In this document: positions 34,183-42,709 of the stretch, in pieces
Position numbering within the stretch: position 1 is the first letter of the stretch
Layout: each line of letters opens with the position of its first letter
Assembly (NCBI GenBank): GCA_020558355.1
Contig: JAJCKG010000008.1
Span: 62,001 to 126,000, forward strand
DNA: 64,000 nt
Direction of reading: 5' to 3'
Origin: a bacterium 210820-DFI.6.37
GTDB taxonomy: Bacteria > Bacillota > Clostridia > Peptostreptococcales > Anaerovoracaceae
Notes under the pieces: generated by a model
The model's input: the letters and a program-made list of their open reading frames with translations, nothing else
Database searches by the model: none
What the model was told of the DNA's origin: nothing
Translations under genes and position numbers: made by a program

Positions 34183-35301
34183 ATGGATTATTTACAGCAG
34201 CTGACGCTTCACAGGAGAGAATTGCATAAAATACCGGAGCTGAGCCGGGATCTTCCAAAAACAAAGGCATATATCATGTCCGTATTGACCGCTTTGGACT
34301 GCCAGGTTTTTGAGGTCATGGAATCCGGCGTCTATGCTTATTTTGACCGGGGCCAGCAGCGGACTGCCGCTTTTCGGGCCGATATGGACGCGCTGCCTGT
34401 AACAGAAGCAAACCAGCATGACTATGTCTCCTGTCATCAGGGAAGGATGCACGCCTGCGGACATGACGGTCATATGGCCATGTGTCTGGCGCTGGCTCAA
34501 TATGTGGATACCCAGAAGGAGCTTCCCCGCAATGTGCTGTTTATCTTTCAGCCCGCGGAGGAAACCACGGGAGGCGCCAAGGAAATATGCGAAACCGGCG
34601 TGCTGGAAAAATATCATGTGGACCGGATCTTCGGAATCCACATGTGGCCTTTCGCGGAGGCTGGAAAGATCTGCAGCAAGCCGGGTCCAATGATGCCCCG
34701 TTCTTCGGAGATTACCATTGAAGTATTCGGAAGATCTTCTCACGCTACAGCTCCTGAAAAGGGAATTGACGCTCTGTTCATCGGCTGCCAGTACATCCGG
34801 CAGGTCTACGAGACCAAGGCCCGCCTGCAGCGGCCAAATCCCGCCCCGGATGAACGGACCATTATCCAGATCTGTAAGATGGAAAGCGGCACGGCCCGCA
34901 ATGTAATTTCCGGCTACAGCGCTCTTCTTGGGACCATGCGGGCTTTTTCAGATGAGGATTTCGCGGGGCTGGTAAAAATTCTGGAGGATACGGCGGCGGA
35001 TCTGTCTCAGAAGTACAACTGCCGGATCGAAGCAGCCCACAGCGAAGGATACCCTCCTGTAGTCAACAATAAAGAGCTCTATTCCCAGGTCATACCTCAA
35101 GTCCGGGGGGCAGTGGATTATGAGGAAATGGAGACACCCGCTATGATCTCTGAAGACTATTCCTTCTATGGGCTTCGGGTTCCATCGGTATTTTTCTATC
35201 TGGGAACCGGCACCGGAATCGCGCTTCACAGCAACAACTTTGATTTTGATGAAAAAGTGCTTCTTCAGGGGCTGGAGCTTTATAAGAGCTTACTGCGATA
35301 G
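34183..35301 (+). CDS. M20 family amidohydrolase, probable N-acetyldiaminopimelate deacetylase
   Basis: 372 residues. Metal ligands are in RMHACGHDGHMA (about 93-104) and FQPAEETTGGAKE, with a later His in FGIHMWPF; the lid domain is about 175-290. Length and motifs fit YkuR-type N-acetyl-L,L-DAP deacetylases, and the gene is divergent from a dapH-containing operon, whose product needs just this step. Other M20 hydrolases (hippurate, N-acyl amino acid) are possible. The start at 34183 follows GGAG by 9 bases. Confidence 0.75.
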   Translation: MDYLQQLTLHRRELHKIPELSRDLPKTKAYIMSVLTALDCQVFEVMESGVYAYFDRGQQRTAAFRADMDALPVTEANQHDYVSCHQGRMHACGHDGHMAMCLALAQYVDTQKELPRNVLFIFQPAEETTGGAKEICETGVLEKYHVDRIFGIHMWPFAEAGKICSKPGPMMPRSSEITIEVFGRSSHATAPEKGIDALFIGCQYIRQVYETKARLQRPNPAPDERTIIQICKMESGTARNVISGYSALLGTMRAFSDEDFAGLVKILEDTAADLSQKYNCRIEAAHSEGYPPVVNNKELYSQVIPQVRGAVDYEEMETPAMISEDYSFYGLRVPSVFFYLGTGTGIALHSNNFDFDEKVLLQGLELYKSLLR

Positions 35302-35349
35302 GATCACATATCGGACGCAAAGGTCCGGAGCTTTCCATATCAAATAAAT

Positions 35350-35395
35350 AAAAGTGTTAACAGTCCCATATTTTATGGTCTTTGTTAACACTTTT
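35350..35395. terminator. terminator after the M20 gene
   Basis: Perfect 13-bp arms containing GTGTTAACA, 20-base loop, then a T run on the plus strand. Confidence 0.75.
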
Positions 35396-35490
35396 TTCAC
35401 GGTTTCTCCGGCTGTTATCTGCAAAAACTGCAAAAAAGCGGCTCCCACCACATTTTTTATAAAATTTATGGCCTGCAGCCCTGATGTTTA

Positions 35491-35527
35491 TGTTAACAGC
35501 CGCTAAAAAAGCAGCCGCCTGTTAACA
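35491..35527. repeat. inverted repeat with GTTAACA arms
   Basis: TGTTAACAG (35491-35499) and CTGTTAACA (35519-35527), 19 bases apart, carrying the same GTTAACA core as the terminator arms 100 bases away. It lies downstream of ybaK on the minus strand. Role unknown; possibly a second terminator-like hairpin. Confidence 0.5.
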
Positions 35528-35546
35528 ATATTAATAAATCGCTTCC

Positions 35547-36035
35547 TCAATCAGCAGTCAGCTCTGCCAGGCTGGCTCGGGTCACTTCCAAAAGAGCGGT
35601 TACCGGAAGTTCCATCTGCAGTCCTACTTTTCCCGCGCTGACTATGATTCTTTCCCAATTCGCCGCACTGGCGTCCACTGCTGTCTTAAACAGCTTCTTC
35701 ATGCCTACCGGTGAACAGCCTCCTTTTATGTATCCTGTAACCTTGGTAATATTCCTGGCCAGAATCATTTCAATTTTTTTCTCGCCAAAATGCTTTGCAG
35801 CTTTTTTCAGGTCCAGCTCCTTTGCCACTGGAATCACACACACATAGTGCTCCCGGCTGGCTCCCTGCAGTACCAAAGTCTTAAACACCTGCTCCGGGTC
35901 CTGACCCGTGGACTTCGCTACAGAAAGGCCGTCTAAAAAGCCATCCGGCGCGTCGTATTCGTATACCTTGTAGGGAATTTTTTTCGCTTCCACAATGCGG
36001 ACCGCATTGGTTTTGTGTTTGCTCGCCCTGGCCAT
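35547..36035 (-). CDS. ybaK: YbaK/EbsC aminoacyl-tRNA deacylase
   Basis: 162 residues, the full YbaK length. SVAKSTGQDPEQVFKTLVL, VIPVAKELDLKKAAK and TGYIKGGCSPVGMKKLF are hallmarks; the last contains the catalytic-pocket GxxSP segment. YbaK hydrolyses Cys-tRNA(Pro) as a trans-editing factor. Two bases separate it from the acetyltransferase gene upstream, so both are in one transcript. Confidence 0.93.
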   Translation of the reverse strand: MARASKHKTNAVRIVEAKKIPYKVYEYDAPDGFLDGLSVAKSTGQDPEQVFKTLVLQGASREHYVCVIPVAKELDLKKAAKHFGEKKIEMILARNITKVTGYIKGGCSPVGMKKLFKTAVDASAANWERIIVSAGKVGLQMELPVTALLEVTRASLAELTAD

Positions 36036-36037
36036 TG

Positions 36038-36667
36038 TCAGACCTCCTTCAGCAAATAGGTATTTATAAAACCGAACCGGTCTGATTCTACGATACCGAT
36101 TACTTTAAATCCCAGGCTCTGGTAAAAAGCAACATCCTCGTCCGTATTGGTAAAGAGCATGACAGGAAGGCCCTGTTTTTGGGCGTAATCACATACGGCC
36201 CGCATCAGCTTCCGCCCCCGTCCCTGCCGCTGAAAAGCTTCCCGGACACCGAGAAAATCGGCATACAGGTGAGGGAAAGGAATGGAAATTTCTTTCTCCA
36301 GCTGGTCCAGTTCATCAAAGAGCTCCACTCTCCGCTGCTGCTGCGGCAAAGACAGCCTGTCCATAGCGGCCTGATATTCCGGAGAGTAGCTTCCAGCCTT
36401 TATATGCCGCTCTTTCGTGTACTCCATGTCGTCAGAATGAACGATGCACACACCGTCTTTTATCTCTTCATCTGTAGAAAAAGCCGCTCCATATTCCATA
36501 TCATAAGCCACATAGTAGCGAAGCGTTGCTTCCAGCGCCGCGTCTTTCGCGGCCTTTTCAGGAAATGCCCGCGTCAGCTTGGGGTAGGCGCGAAAAGCGT
36601 CCATAAAAGTCAGAATCAGCTTTTCCTGATCCTGTTTTTCCAGTTTATACAGTTCCTTGATTTCCAT
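36038..36667 (-). CDS. GNAT family N-acetyltransferase
   Basis: 209 residues. ADFLGVREAFQRQGRGRKLM (about 138-157) is the acetyl-CoA loop and NTDEDVAFYQSLGFKVIG the C-terminal strand motif. The N-terminal extension (LILTFMDAFRAYPKLTRAFP) is typical of a small GNAT subgroup. Acceptor unknown. It overlaps the next acetyltransferase by 23 bases. Confidence 0.88.
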   Translation of the reverse strand: MEIKELYKLEKQDQEKLILTFMDAFRAYPKLTRAFPEKAAKDAALEATLRYYVAYDMEYGAAFSTDEEIKDGVCIVHSDDMEYTKERHIKAGSYSPEYQAAMDRLSLPQQQRRVELFDELDQLEKEISIPFPHLYADFLGVREAFQRQGRGRKLMRAVCDYAQKQGLPVMLFTNTDEDVAFYQSLGFKVIGIVESDRFGFINTYLLKEV

Positions 36668-37190
36668 AATACTCTTCCTTCATCAATGAATGACATAATA
36701 CATCCCTAAGTGTCCCATCGTAAATTTTATATGCTTTTCTCAGCGTTCCCTCATAAGTAAAACCGCATTTTCGAATCACATTCTGAGACCGTTTATTTTC
36801 CGGCCCTGTACAGATACAGATCATATCCAGCTTCAATTCTTCAAAGCCATAGCGAATCACTTCCCGGGCCGCCTCGGTCATAAGGCCCTTCCCCCAGTAA
36901 TCCTCTGACAGAGAATACCCCAGCTCCCGGCTCTTAATGCCGGGCCGGTATTTATCCTCTTCAAATCCTATGGTCCCGATGGCTTTTCCGGTCTGCTTGT
37001 CCCGAATTGCCCAGACCTGATTCGGCCTGAAAAGCATTTTTATGATCTGTCTGGATTCCTTTACATCCCCATGAGGTTTCCATCCCGCGTGCGGTCCCAC
37101 ATTGGGGTTCTTCGCGTATTCATAAAGGTCTGCCGCGTCCTTTCGCTTCCACTCGGACAGCAGCAGCCGTTCTGTTTCCAGTTTTCTCAT
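36645..37190 (-). CDS. RimJ/RimL-type GNAT acetyltransferase
   Basis: 181 residues. TERLLLSEWKRKDAADLYEY at the start and SLSEDYWGKGLMTEAAREVI plus NKRSQNVIRKCGFTYEGTLR are the RimJ/RimL pattern. These acetylate N-termini of ribosomal proteins or small molecules. First gene of the three-gene run ending with ybaK. Confidence 0.88.
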   Translation of the reverse strand: MRKLETERLLLSEWKRKDAADLYEYAKNPNVGPHAGWKPHGDVKESRQIIKMLFRPNQVWAIRDKQTGKAIGTIGFEEDKYRPGIKSRELGYSLSEDYWGKGLMTEAAREVIRYGFEELKLDMICICTGPENKRSQNVIRKCGFTYEGTLRKAYKIYDGTLRDVLCHSLMKEEYYGNQGTV

Positions 37191-37231
37191 AACACCTCCC
37201 CGGCGGCTTTCCGCGCTCCGGTTTTCTGCCG

Positions 37232-39211
37232 TTATTCTGTTGTGCTCAAAATTTCCTTATTCTTCTCCACCTGGCTGATCTTCATCTTGCTTACGTCCCC
37301 CGGGTCAACTTCCTCCTTCAGGCCCAGGATGGTAGGTCCCAGATAAACAGTATCCAGCACTTTTCCATTCAGAGAAATCTTACTGTAAGTGGTAAAGTTC
37401 TGTCCCTTGATATAATAGTCTTCACCGATCTTAACAATTTCATCAATCTTGATGTCCCGGATGCCCATCTTCATATCGGTCGGTTTAAACGGGCTGGTTC
37501 CGCCGTAGATGTAATCTTCCCCGTAAAGCATATCATACGCCAGGGTTTCCAGATCCTGCATATAGGTTGCGCTGTTCTGGTAGTTCTGATGGTAGGATGT
37601 GATCAGACCGTCATGGATGCCCAGGCGGTTCAGCACTTCCGCGCCGATTTGGTAGGAAGTCAGGTCTTTATCCTCTTTTTCCATTCCGAAATTATCCCAT
37701 ATGATGTACTGGGTCGTAAAGAGATTTCCGCCCTTCATGCTTTCTTCCGTCATATCCAGAGCCGGAAGGTGGTCGCCATACATAACCAGCACCACGTCTT
37801 CATCAAATTTGGAAAGCTGATCCGTCAGATCCTTTACGAACTGGTCCATTTCATAGACCTGATTTACATAATACTCGTACTGCCATTTCTGCGTTTCGGA
37901 AGGAGCTTCTGTCACTGTAATTTCCGGATTTTCCAGCAGCTGCTCGGTGGGGTATTTTCCGTGACCCTGTACGGAAATGGTATAGACATAGTCCCGCTCT
38001 TTGGTAGACTTCATAGCGTCAATGATCTCATCAGTCAGCAAGCCGTCCTTTGCCCAGTTCTTGGCGGTCTTGACTACATTGTTCATATATTCCAAAGAAG
38101 TAAAGGTGTCATATCCCAGATTTGGGAAGACTTTATTTCTTCCATAGAAAGCGCCTCTGTGGTTGTGAATCGCGTGGGTGGAATAGCCCAGATTTTTCAG
38201 ATCATAAGGGATGCTCTCACAGGTTTTTTCCAGCATGACGGACTTGTACGGATATTCTCCCGGGCCGAAGAATTTAACGCTGATTCCGGTCATGGACTCA
38301 AATTCCGTATTAGCGGTTCCTGCCCCTACGGAAGGCACCGTAAGATAGCCGGAAGAGTACTCCTTCATCAGCTTGCGGTAGTTCGGCATCGGATCCTTGG
38401 AATAGGAAAATCCCTCTACCAGAGTCGGGTCAATAAAGGATTCCAGCTGCAGGAACAAAATATTCGGATGTTCTTCATCTTCATCCGCTGCCCGGGGCTG
38501 ATAAGTCTTGTCCGAACCCAGTTCACCCTTGCTGAAAATGCTCTGCACCTTTTCCTGTGAATAGTCCGCCGGCTTTCCGATCCCCGTATTGAGCCAGGTA
38601 CTGATAAAGCAGTACGGCACCCCGTAATCCCGGTACGCGTAGGCCAGATTGCCGAAAAAGGTTTCTACGGTTTTGGTTTTTACCGCTGCCTGCCATATGC
38701 CAAAAAAGGCTACCGCAATAATCAGAAAGGCCGCGATACTCCTTTTGTAATTGATCTTACGCTTTGCCTTCGGAGCAAAAAGAAACAGCAGAATCAGGCC
38801 CGCAATTACAACCAAAAGCCCGACAATAGCCAGGATCAGCGTTCCCTTTGACAGATAATTGGTTACAATAGAAAGGCCGTCGCCCAGATTTGCCATATCC
38901 TTTACCGTAAACGGCGTCATCCGGTTAAGCAGGATCACGCCATTGGTAACGCCCAGCGCCAGCCACAGGGCGGAAACAATCACATACCAGAAGATCTTCC
39001 GCCGGAAGAAAAGCACAATACTGTAAGTGGCAAATATAATAAATGTGTTAAAAAGAAAAACCCCCGGGTTTTCCGCAAAAAAGACAATGCTCTGTATCAG
39101 TGAATGTCTTGCCATGGTCTCGATAAACAAATACATGACCAAGGCCAGCACCGCGGAAAACACAATACTGTTTCGCAGGTATTTCTTATAAAAAGATTTC
39201 AGCTTTTCCAT
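37232..39211 (-). CDS. LtaS-like membrane sulfatase-fold phosphoglycerol transferase
   Basis: 659 residues. Five membrane helices lie in about 15-175, then an extracellular sulfatase-type domain from 248. Metal ligand Glu257 in LFLQLESF, nucleophile Thr299 in SVGAGTANTEFE, and VMYGDHLP later. Such enzymes polymerise or attach glycerol phosphate from phosphatidylglycerol to cell-wall polymers (lipoteichoic acid synthase or related primase). Which polymer is made here is not known. It lies 6 bases after rsmA. Confidence 0.88.
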   Translation of the reverse strand: MEKLKSFYKKYLRNSIVFSAVLALVMYLFIETMARHSLIQSIVFFAENPGVFLFNTFIIFATYSIVLFFRRKIFWYVIVSALWLALGVTNGVILLNRMTPFTVKDMANLGDGLSIVTNYLSKGTLILAIVGLLVVIAGLILLFLFAPKAKRKINYKRSIAAFLIIAVAFFGIWQAAVKTKTVETFFGNLAYAYRDYGVPYCFISTWLNTGIGKPADYSQEKVQSIFSKGELGSDKTYQPRAADEDEEHPNILFLQLESFIDPTLVEGFSYSKDPMPNYRKLMKEYSSGYLTVPSVGAGTANTEFESMTGISVKFFGPGEYPYKSVMLEKTCESIPYDLKNLGYSTHAIHNHRGAFYGRNKVFPNLGYDTFTSLEYMNNVVKTAKNWAKDGLLTDEIIDAMKSTKERDYVYTISVQGHGKYPTEQLLENPEITVTEAPSETQKWQYEYYVNQVYEMDQFVKDLTDQLSKFDEDVVLVMYGDHLPALDMTEESMKGGNLFTTQYIIWDNFGMEKEDKDLTSYQIGAEVLNRLGIHDGLITSYHQNYQNSATYMQDLETLAYDMLYGEDYIYGGTSPFKPTDMKMGIRDIKIDEIVKIGEDYYIKGQNFTTYSKISLNGKVLDTVYLGPTILGLKEEVDPGDVSKMKISQVEKNKEILSTTE

Positions 39212-39217
39212 AATCCT

Positions 39218-40090
39218 CTACTCCTGATGATTTAATTTATATTCCGTCATTTTATTCGCGATAGACGCCAGCTCCTGAAGGCTAAGGGTCTCCGCCCGTC
39301 TCGAAGGCTGTATCCCCGCGGTCGAAAGAATTTCCCTTACTGCGTCCCGGCTAAGGCCCGCAGCCCCTGTAAGGGAGTTCAGCAGCGTCTTTCGCCTCTG
39401 TCCGAAGCCCGCCCGGACGCAGAGAAAAAACATGGATTCATCCACAAGCTCCACCGGACGCTCTTTTCTCACATCCAGCCGCAGAACTGCCGAGTCCACC
39501 TTGGGCCTTGGAAAGAAGACCTCTTTGGGAACTGACGCGACCTGGTTAACCTGGCAGTAATACTGCACCGCCGCGGAAATGGCTCCATAAGTCCTGCTTC
39601 CCGGCTCCGCCTTGATCCGGTCCGCCACCTCCTTCTGCATCATAACAGTAATGCTGTCCGCGGGCACCTGGTCCTCCAGCAGCTTCATAATAATAGGCGT
39701 CGTAATGTAGTAAGGAAGGTTGCCGATGATTCTAACGCCGCCCTTCTGACGGTTTTCATTCACAATCTCCGTTATATCGGTTTTCAGTACATCCTGATTA
39801 ATAATGGTCACATTGTCATAGTCCTTCAGCGTTTCCTCCAGAATGGGAATCAGGTTCCGGTCGATTTCTACGGCCACCACCCGCCCTGCGTATCTAGCCG
39901 CTTCCGCTGTCAAAACGCCGATCCCCGGCCCGATCTCCACCACAAGATCGCCCTTACCAATCTGAGACGCTTCGATAATCCGGTCTATCGTATTTTTATC
40001 GGTAAGGAAGTTCTGTCCCAGGCTTTTGGAAAGCTGGAACCCGTGTTTTTCCTTGATTTCATTGATTGTCGATGGTGCGTAAAGCTTCAT
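39218..40090 (-). CDS. rsmA: 16S rRNA dimethyladenosine transferase
   Basis: 290 residues. SLGQNFLTD near the N-terminus, SAM motif VVEIGPGIGVLTAEAA, and NLPYYITTPII, the catalytic NxPY motif. It dimethylates two adjacent adenosines near the 3' end of 16S rRNA (KsgA). It directly follows rnmV, the standard Firmicute pairing. Confidence 0.96.
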   Translation of the reverse strand: MKLYAPSTINEIKEKHGFQLSKSLGQNFLTDKNTIDRIIEASQIGKGDLVVEIGPGIGVLTAEAARYAGRVVAVEIDRNLIPILEETLKDYDNVTIINQDVLKTDITEIVNENRQKGGVRIIGNLPYYITTPIIMKLLEDQVPADSITVMMQKEVADRIKAEPGSRTYGAISAAVQYYCQVNQVASVPKEVFFPRPKVDSAVLRLDVRKERPVELVDESMFFLCVRAGFGQRRKTLLNSLTGAAGLSRDAVREILSTAGIQPSRRAETLSLQELASIANKMTEYKLNHQE

Positions 40091-40624
40091 TTATAACTCT
40101 CCCAGCCGCTCCAGCAGCTCCTCTCTGGTAATGCCGTACCGGTTCAGCTTGTTCAAAAAGCTCTTGCTGTTGCCGTAGCCGATTCCCAGAGCCTTGCCCA
40201 GCTGTTCCCGCCGGGCGGCGGCCTCCCTGTCTGCTGTGAGTCTGTAATTTCTCATGTCCTCTATTGTAAATTCTTCCCCCGCAGTCTCCAGGGTATAATG
40301 GGCCTTTTTCAGGGCCTGACGAATATTCTCCGGCTCCGCATTTTCAATGCCGATGTCGCCGTCCTTTTGCGCGTCTAGTTTGGAAAGGTACGCCTGACCC
40401 GCCGCGGGGAAACGCTCGGTCAGACGCCCGCGTATCTGATTTCCGGCAAAATCCGGATCTGTAAAGATAATGATACCTTTTTCATTATACGCTTTTTCAA
40501 TGAGCCGCCAAGTCTCTTTTTTTATTCCATAGCCGTGGGTTTCAATGGTCTGAGCGTCTACGGCCCGCTTTACCGCCGCCGTATCGTCTCTCCCCTCTAC
40601 CACGATAATTTCCTTAATCTTCAT
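40091..40624 (-). CDS. rnmV: ribonuclease M5 (5S rRNA maturase)
   Basis: 177 residues from ATG 40624. Toprim motifs EIIVVEGRDD and IIIFTDPDFAGNQIR carry the catalytic Glu and the DxD. The C-terminal NSKSFLNKLNRYGITREE is typical. It trims precursor 5S rRNA. The start overlaps the end of the divIC gene by 11 bases; the longer upstream ORF extension has no RBS and no family match. Confidence 0.93.
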   Translation of the reverse strand: MKIKEIIVVEGRDDTAAVKRAVDAQTIETHGYGIKKETWRLIEKAYNEKGIIIFTDPDFAGNQIRGRLTERFPAAGQAYLSKLDAQKDGDIGIENAEPENIRQALKKAHYTLETAGEEFTIEDMRNYRLTADREAAARREQLGKALGIGYGNSKSFLNKLNRYGITREELLERLGEL

Positions 40625-41111
40625 CACTTTGCGCCTGCGTATCCTTTTTTTCTTTGGAAGCTGAGGACTGCTTTTCCGAATTTTCCAGAGACGGGAACAC
40701 ATAAATCTTTTCTCCCGGCATTACCAGCCGCAGCTGGGCCCTGGCCTGCTCCTCAATATACTCCGGATCGCTGAGAAGCTTTAGCTCCTCCTCCAGCTGA
40801 GCCTTCTGTTCCTTTAGTTCTTCCTGCTGCTTTTTTATTTCCTTCTGCTCCTGCTTTAAGGAAACAATATTAAATACAGACATGCCAACGACCGCTATAA
40901 TCGCAAGGATTATAACGGTATAAACAAGCCCTCTTCTCCGTTTTGCCTGTTTTACGCTGGCTCTCACAGGCGCCTTCGCGGCCACCCGGTTTACAGCCGC
41001 CGACCGTTTGTGCTGGCGGCTCCGTTTTTCCTGCCGTTTTCTGCGGGCTTCTTCGATATCGATTACCTGACTGCTGTCCTTAAACTGACTGCTCCGTCTC
41101 TTTTTTGCCAT
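40614..41111 (-). CDS. divIC: DivIC/FtsB-type septum formation initiator
   Basis: 165 residues. A basic cytoplasmic N-terminus (1-60, RRKRQEKRSRQHKR), one membrane helix (about 63-85), then a coiled coil (KQEQKEIKKQQEELKEQKAQ) and the FtsB-type end EYIEEQARAQLRLVMPGEKI. It joins DivIB and FtsL at the division septum. The yabP-yabQ-divIC order is a known spore-former cluster. Confidence 0.92.
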   Translation of the reverse strand: MAKKRRSSQFKDSSQVIDIEEARRKRQEKRSRQHKRSAAVNRVAAKAPVRASVKQAKRRRGLVYTVIILAIIAVVGMSVFNIVSLKQEQKEIKKQQEELKEQKAQLEEELKLLSDPEYIEEQARAQLRLVMPGEKIYVFPSLENSEKQSSASKEKKDTQAQSDED

Positions 41112-41173
41112 GTCTTTTTCTTAACCCCTACATTTTCCTGAGTAGACCTGAATCTGCCGCTCTTTCCCGCCGC

Positions 41174-41479
41174 TCATCGGGTCGAGGACATTATACCACA
41201 AAAGAAAATCTTCCACAACAAAACACCCGCGCCAAACGCGGCGGCTGAATGGACGCTGATCCGCCCATAAGCGCAGTAGTACAGGAATTGCGCGGTTATA
41301 AGCGCGCTGGCCAGCCAGAAAGCCGGTTCCAGTATCCACCTGACCCATTTCCCCAGCGCCGCCCGCTGGCAGAGAAAGGAGCAAAGCTGATAAAACAGCA
41401 TAAAAGCGACTCCCGCTCCGGCCATGACCAGACAATCAAACGCCTGTGCCCGGATCAGCTCTGTAAGCGCAAGGTTCAT
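41174..41479 (-). CDS. yabQ: spore cortex biosynthesis protein YabQ
   Basis: 101 residues with three membrane segments (about 14-35, 46-66 and 78-94). In B. subtilis YabQ sits in the membranes around the forespore and is required for cortex formation. Its start overlaps the yabP stop by 4 bases, and divIC lies downstream. This is the conserved order. Identification rests mostly on position, length and hydropathy. Confidence 0.8.
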   Translation of the reverse strand: MNLALTELIRAQAFDCLVMAGAGVAFMLFYQLCSFLCQRAALGKWVRWILEPAFWLASALITAQFLYYCAYGRISVHSAAAFGAGVLLWKIFFCGIMSSTR

Positions 41480-41736
41480 TTTAGGATCTTCCTGATCAGG
41501 CTTTTGTCCGATTTATCCTTTTTCTGTGTATAGGCAAGGGAATTGATCTCTCCTGTAATAACCGCTTTTCCATCCGCCAGATCCAGCATCTGGATATGCA
41601 GGTTTTTCCCCTTGATGATCAGACCCCCGCTGACCAGATTGGCCCGGATTTCCTCTTCATCAAAGTTGTCAATATCCGCCACCTCCGTTATGGTGATCCT
41701 CTCCCGGTTATCAATTGTGATTATATGATTTTCCAT
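41476..41736 (-). CDS. yabP: sporulation protein YabP
   Basis: 86 residues. MENHIITIDNRERITITEVA, then DIDNFDEEEIRANLVSGGLI and the KGKNLHIQMLDLADGKAVI pattern match the YabP/YqfC family. It is a sigma-E-type sporulation protein needed for cortex assembly in some species. The ATG at 41736 is preferred because AGGAGGGG lies ahead. Together with yabQ it shows that the host can form spores. Confidence 0.92.
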   Translation of the reverse strand: MENHIITIDNRERITITEVADIDNFDEEEIRANLVSGGLIIKGKNLHIQMLDLADGKAVITGEINSLAYTQKKDKSDKSLIRKILK

Positions 41737-41970
41737 AGGCAAACCCCTCCTTATTTAGAAATATATGAATCAGAGGGGGTTTCCAGAACGATGTCCTCAG
41801 GATCGCCTCTTATTATAATTGGGAATTGTGTTAATAAGTTGGAGGATTTCTTACAAAGTTTTTAAAGATGTGGTATATTTTTCTTAAAAGCGCCCGTCGC
41901 CGCGGTTTAAATGCGGGTAAGACGGGCTGGGACCCGCTATTTGGTTTCGCGGGAAAAAATGAAGAAACCT

Positions 41971-42002
41971 TTAATCTGCTTTTAATTTAATCAGGTTATA
42001 TT
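41971..42002 (+). promoter_or_regulatory. response-regulator box and -10 of the two-component operon
   Basis: TTAAT at 41971 and 41982 form a direct repeat with an 11-base period, the spacing of OmpR/PhoB-type sites. A TATATT -10 (41997-42002) lies 11 bases further. The rest of the 41737-42034 gap shows nothing else. Autoregulation is inferred. Confidence 0.45.
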
Positions 42003-42034
42003 AAGAGCAGAACAAAAGGGGAAGGAGGAAAACG

Positions 42035-42709
42035 ATGCGTTTACTCATTGCGGAAGATGAAAAACAATTGAATAAAATTTTGACCCAGCAGCTAAAGGAC
42101 AGCGGCTATACCGTAGATTCCTGTTTTGACGGCGAAGACGCGCTGGACCATCTCGCGGCAGCGGATTACGACGGTGTGATCCTGGACATTATGATGCCAA
42201 AGGCCGACGGACTGACGGTTCTGAAAACCATCCGGCAAAAAGGGCTGGAAACACCGGTCCTGTTCCTGACAGCCAAGGACAGCGTAGCGGACCGGGTGGA
42301 AGGCCTGGATCTGGGGGCGGATGATTATCTTACAAAGCCCTTTGCCTTTGAAGAGCTTTTGGCCCGGGTCCGGGTTCTGGTCAGAAAAAAAACAGGAAGC
42401 AGAACCAATGTCCACCAGCTGGCCGATCTGTCTTTGGACACGCTGAGCCGCCAGGTAAAGCGGGGCGACACTGAGATCCCGCTTTCTTCAAAGGAATTCG
42501 CCATTCTGGAATATATGATCATGAACAAAAACGTGGTGCTGTCCAGAGACACGCTGGAGCGTCATATCTGGAACTATGAATACGAAGGCTCTTCCAATAT
42601 GGTGGATGTCTATATCCGGTATCTGCGCAAGAAAATCGATGAAGGCTTTGAACCCAAGCTGATCCACACGGTCAGGGGCGCGGGGTACGTTCTGAAGGTG
42701 AAGGAATGA
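42035..42709 (+). CDS. OmpR-family response regulator
   Basis: 224 residues. Receiver domain 1-115 with phosphoacceptor Asp51 in VILDIMMPKADG and the Lys in LTKPFAFEEL. The winged-helix DNA-binding domain (about 125-222) ends IHTVRGAGYVLKV. AAGGAGG precedes the ATG. It overlaps the kinase gene by 4 bases and is surely its partner. Confidence 0.95.
   Translation: MRLLIAEDEKQLNKILTQQLKDSGYTVDSCFDGEDALDHLAAADYDGVILDIMMPKADGLTVLKTIRQKGLETPVLFLTAKDSVADRVEGLDLGADDYLTKPFAFEELLARVRVLVRKKTGSRTNVHQLADLSLDTLSRQVKRGDTEIPLSSKEFAILEYMIMNKNVVLSRDTLERHIWNYEYEGSSNMVDVYIRYLRKKIDEGFEPKLIHTVRGAGYVLKVKE

Noticed and set aside
41121..41435. 104-residue minus-strand ORF over yabQ
   Set aside because: Another frame of the yabQ region; yabQ has the correct overlap with yabP and the expected membrane pattern.
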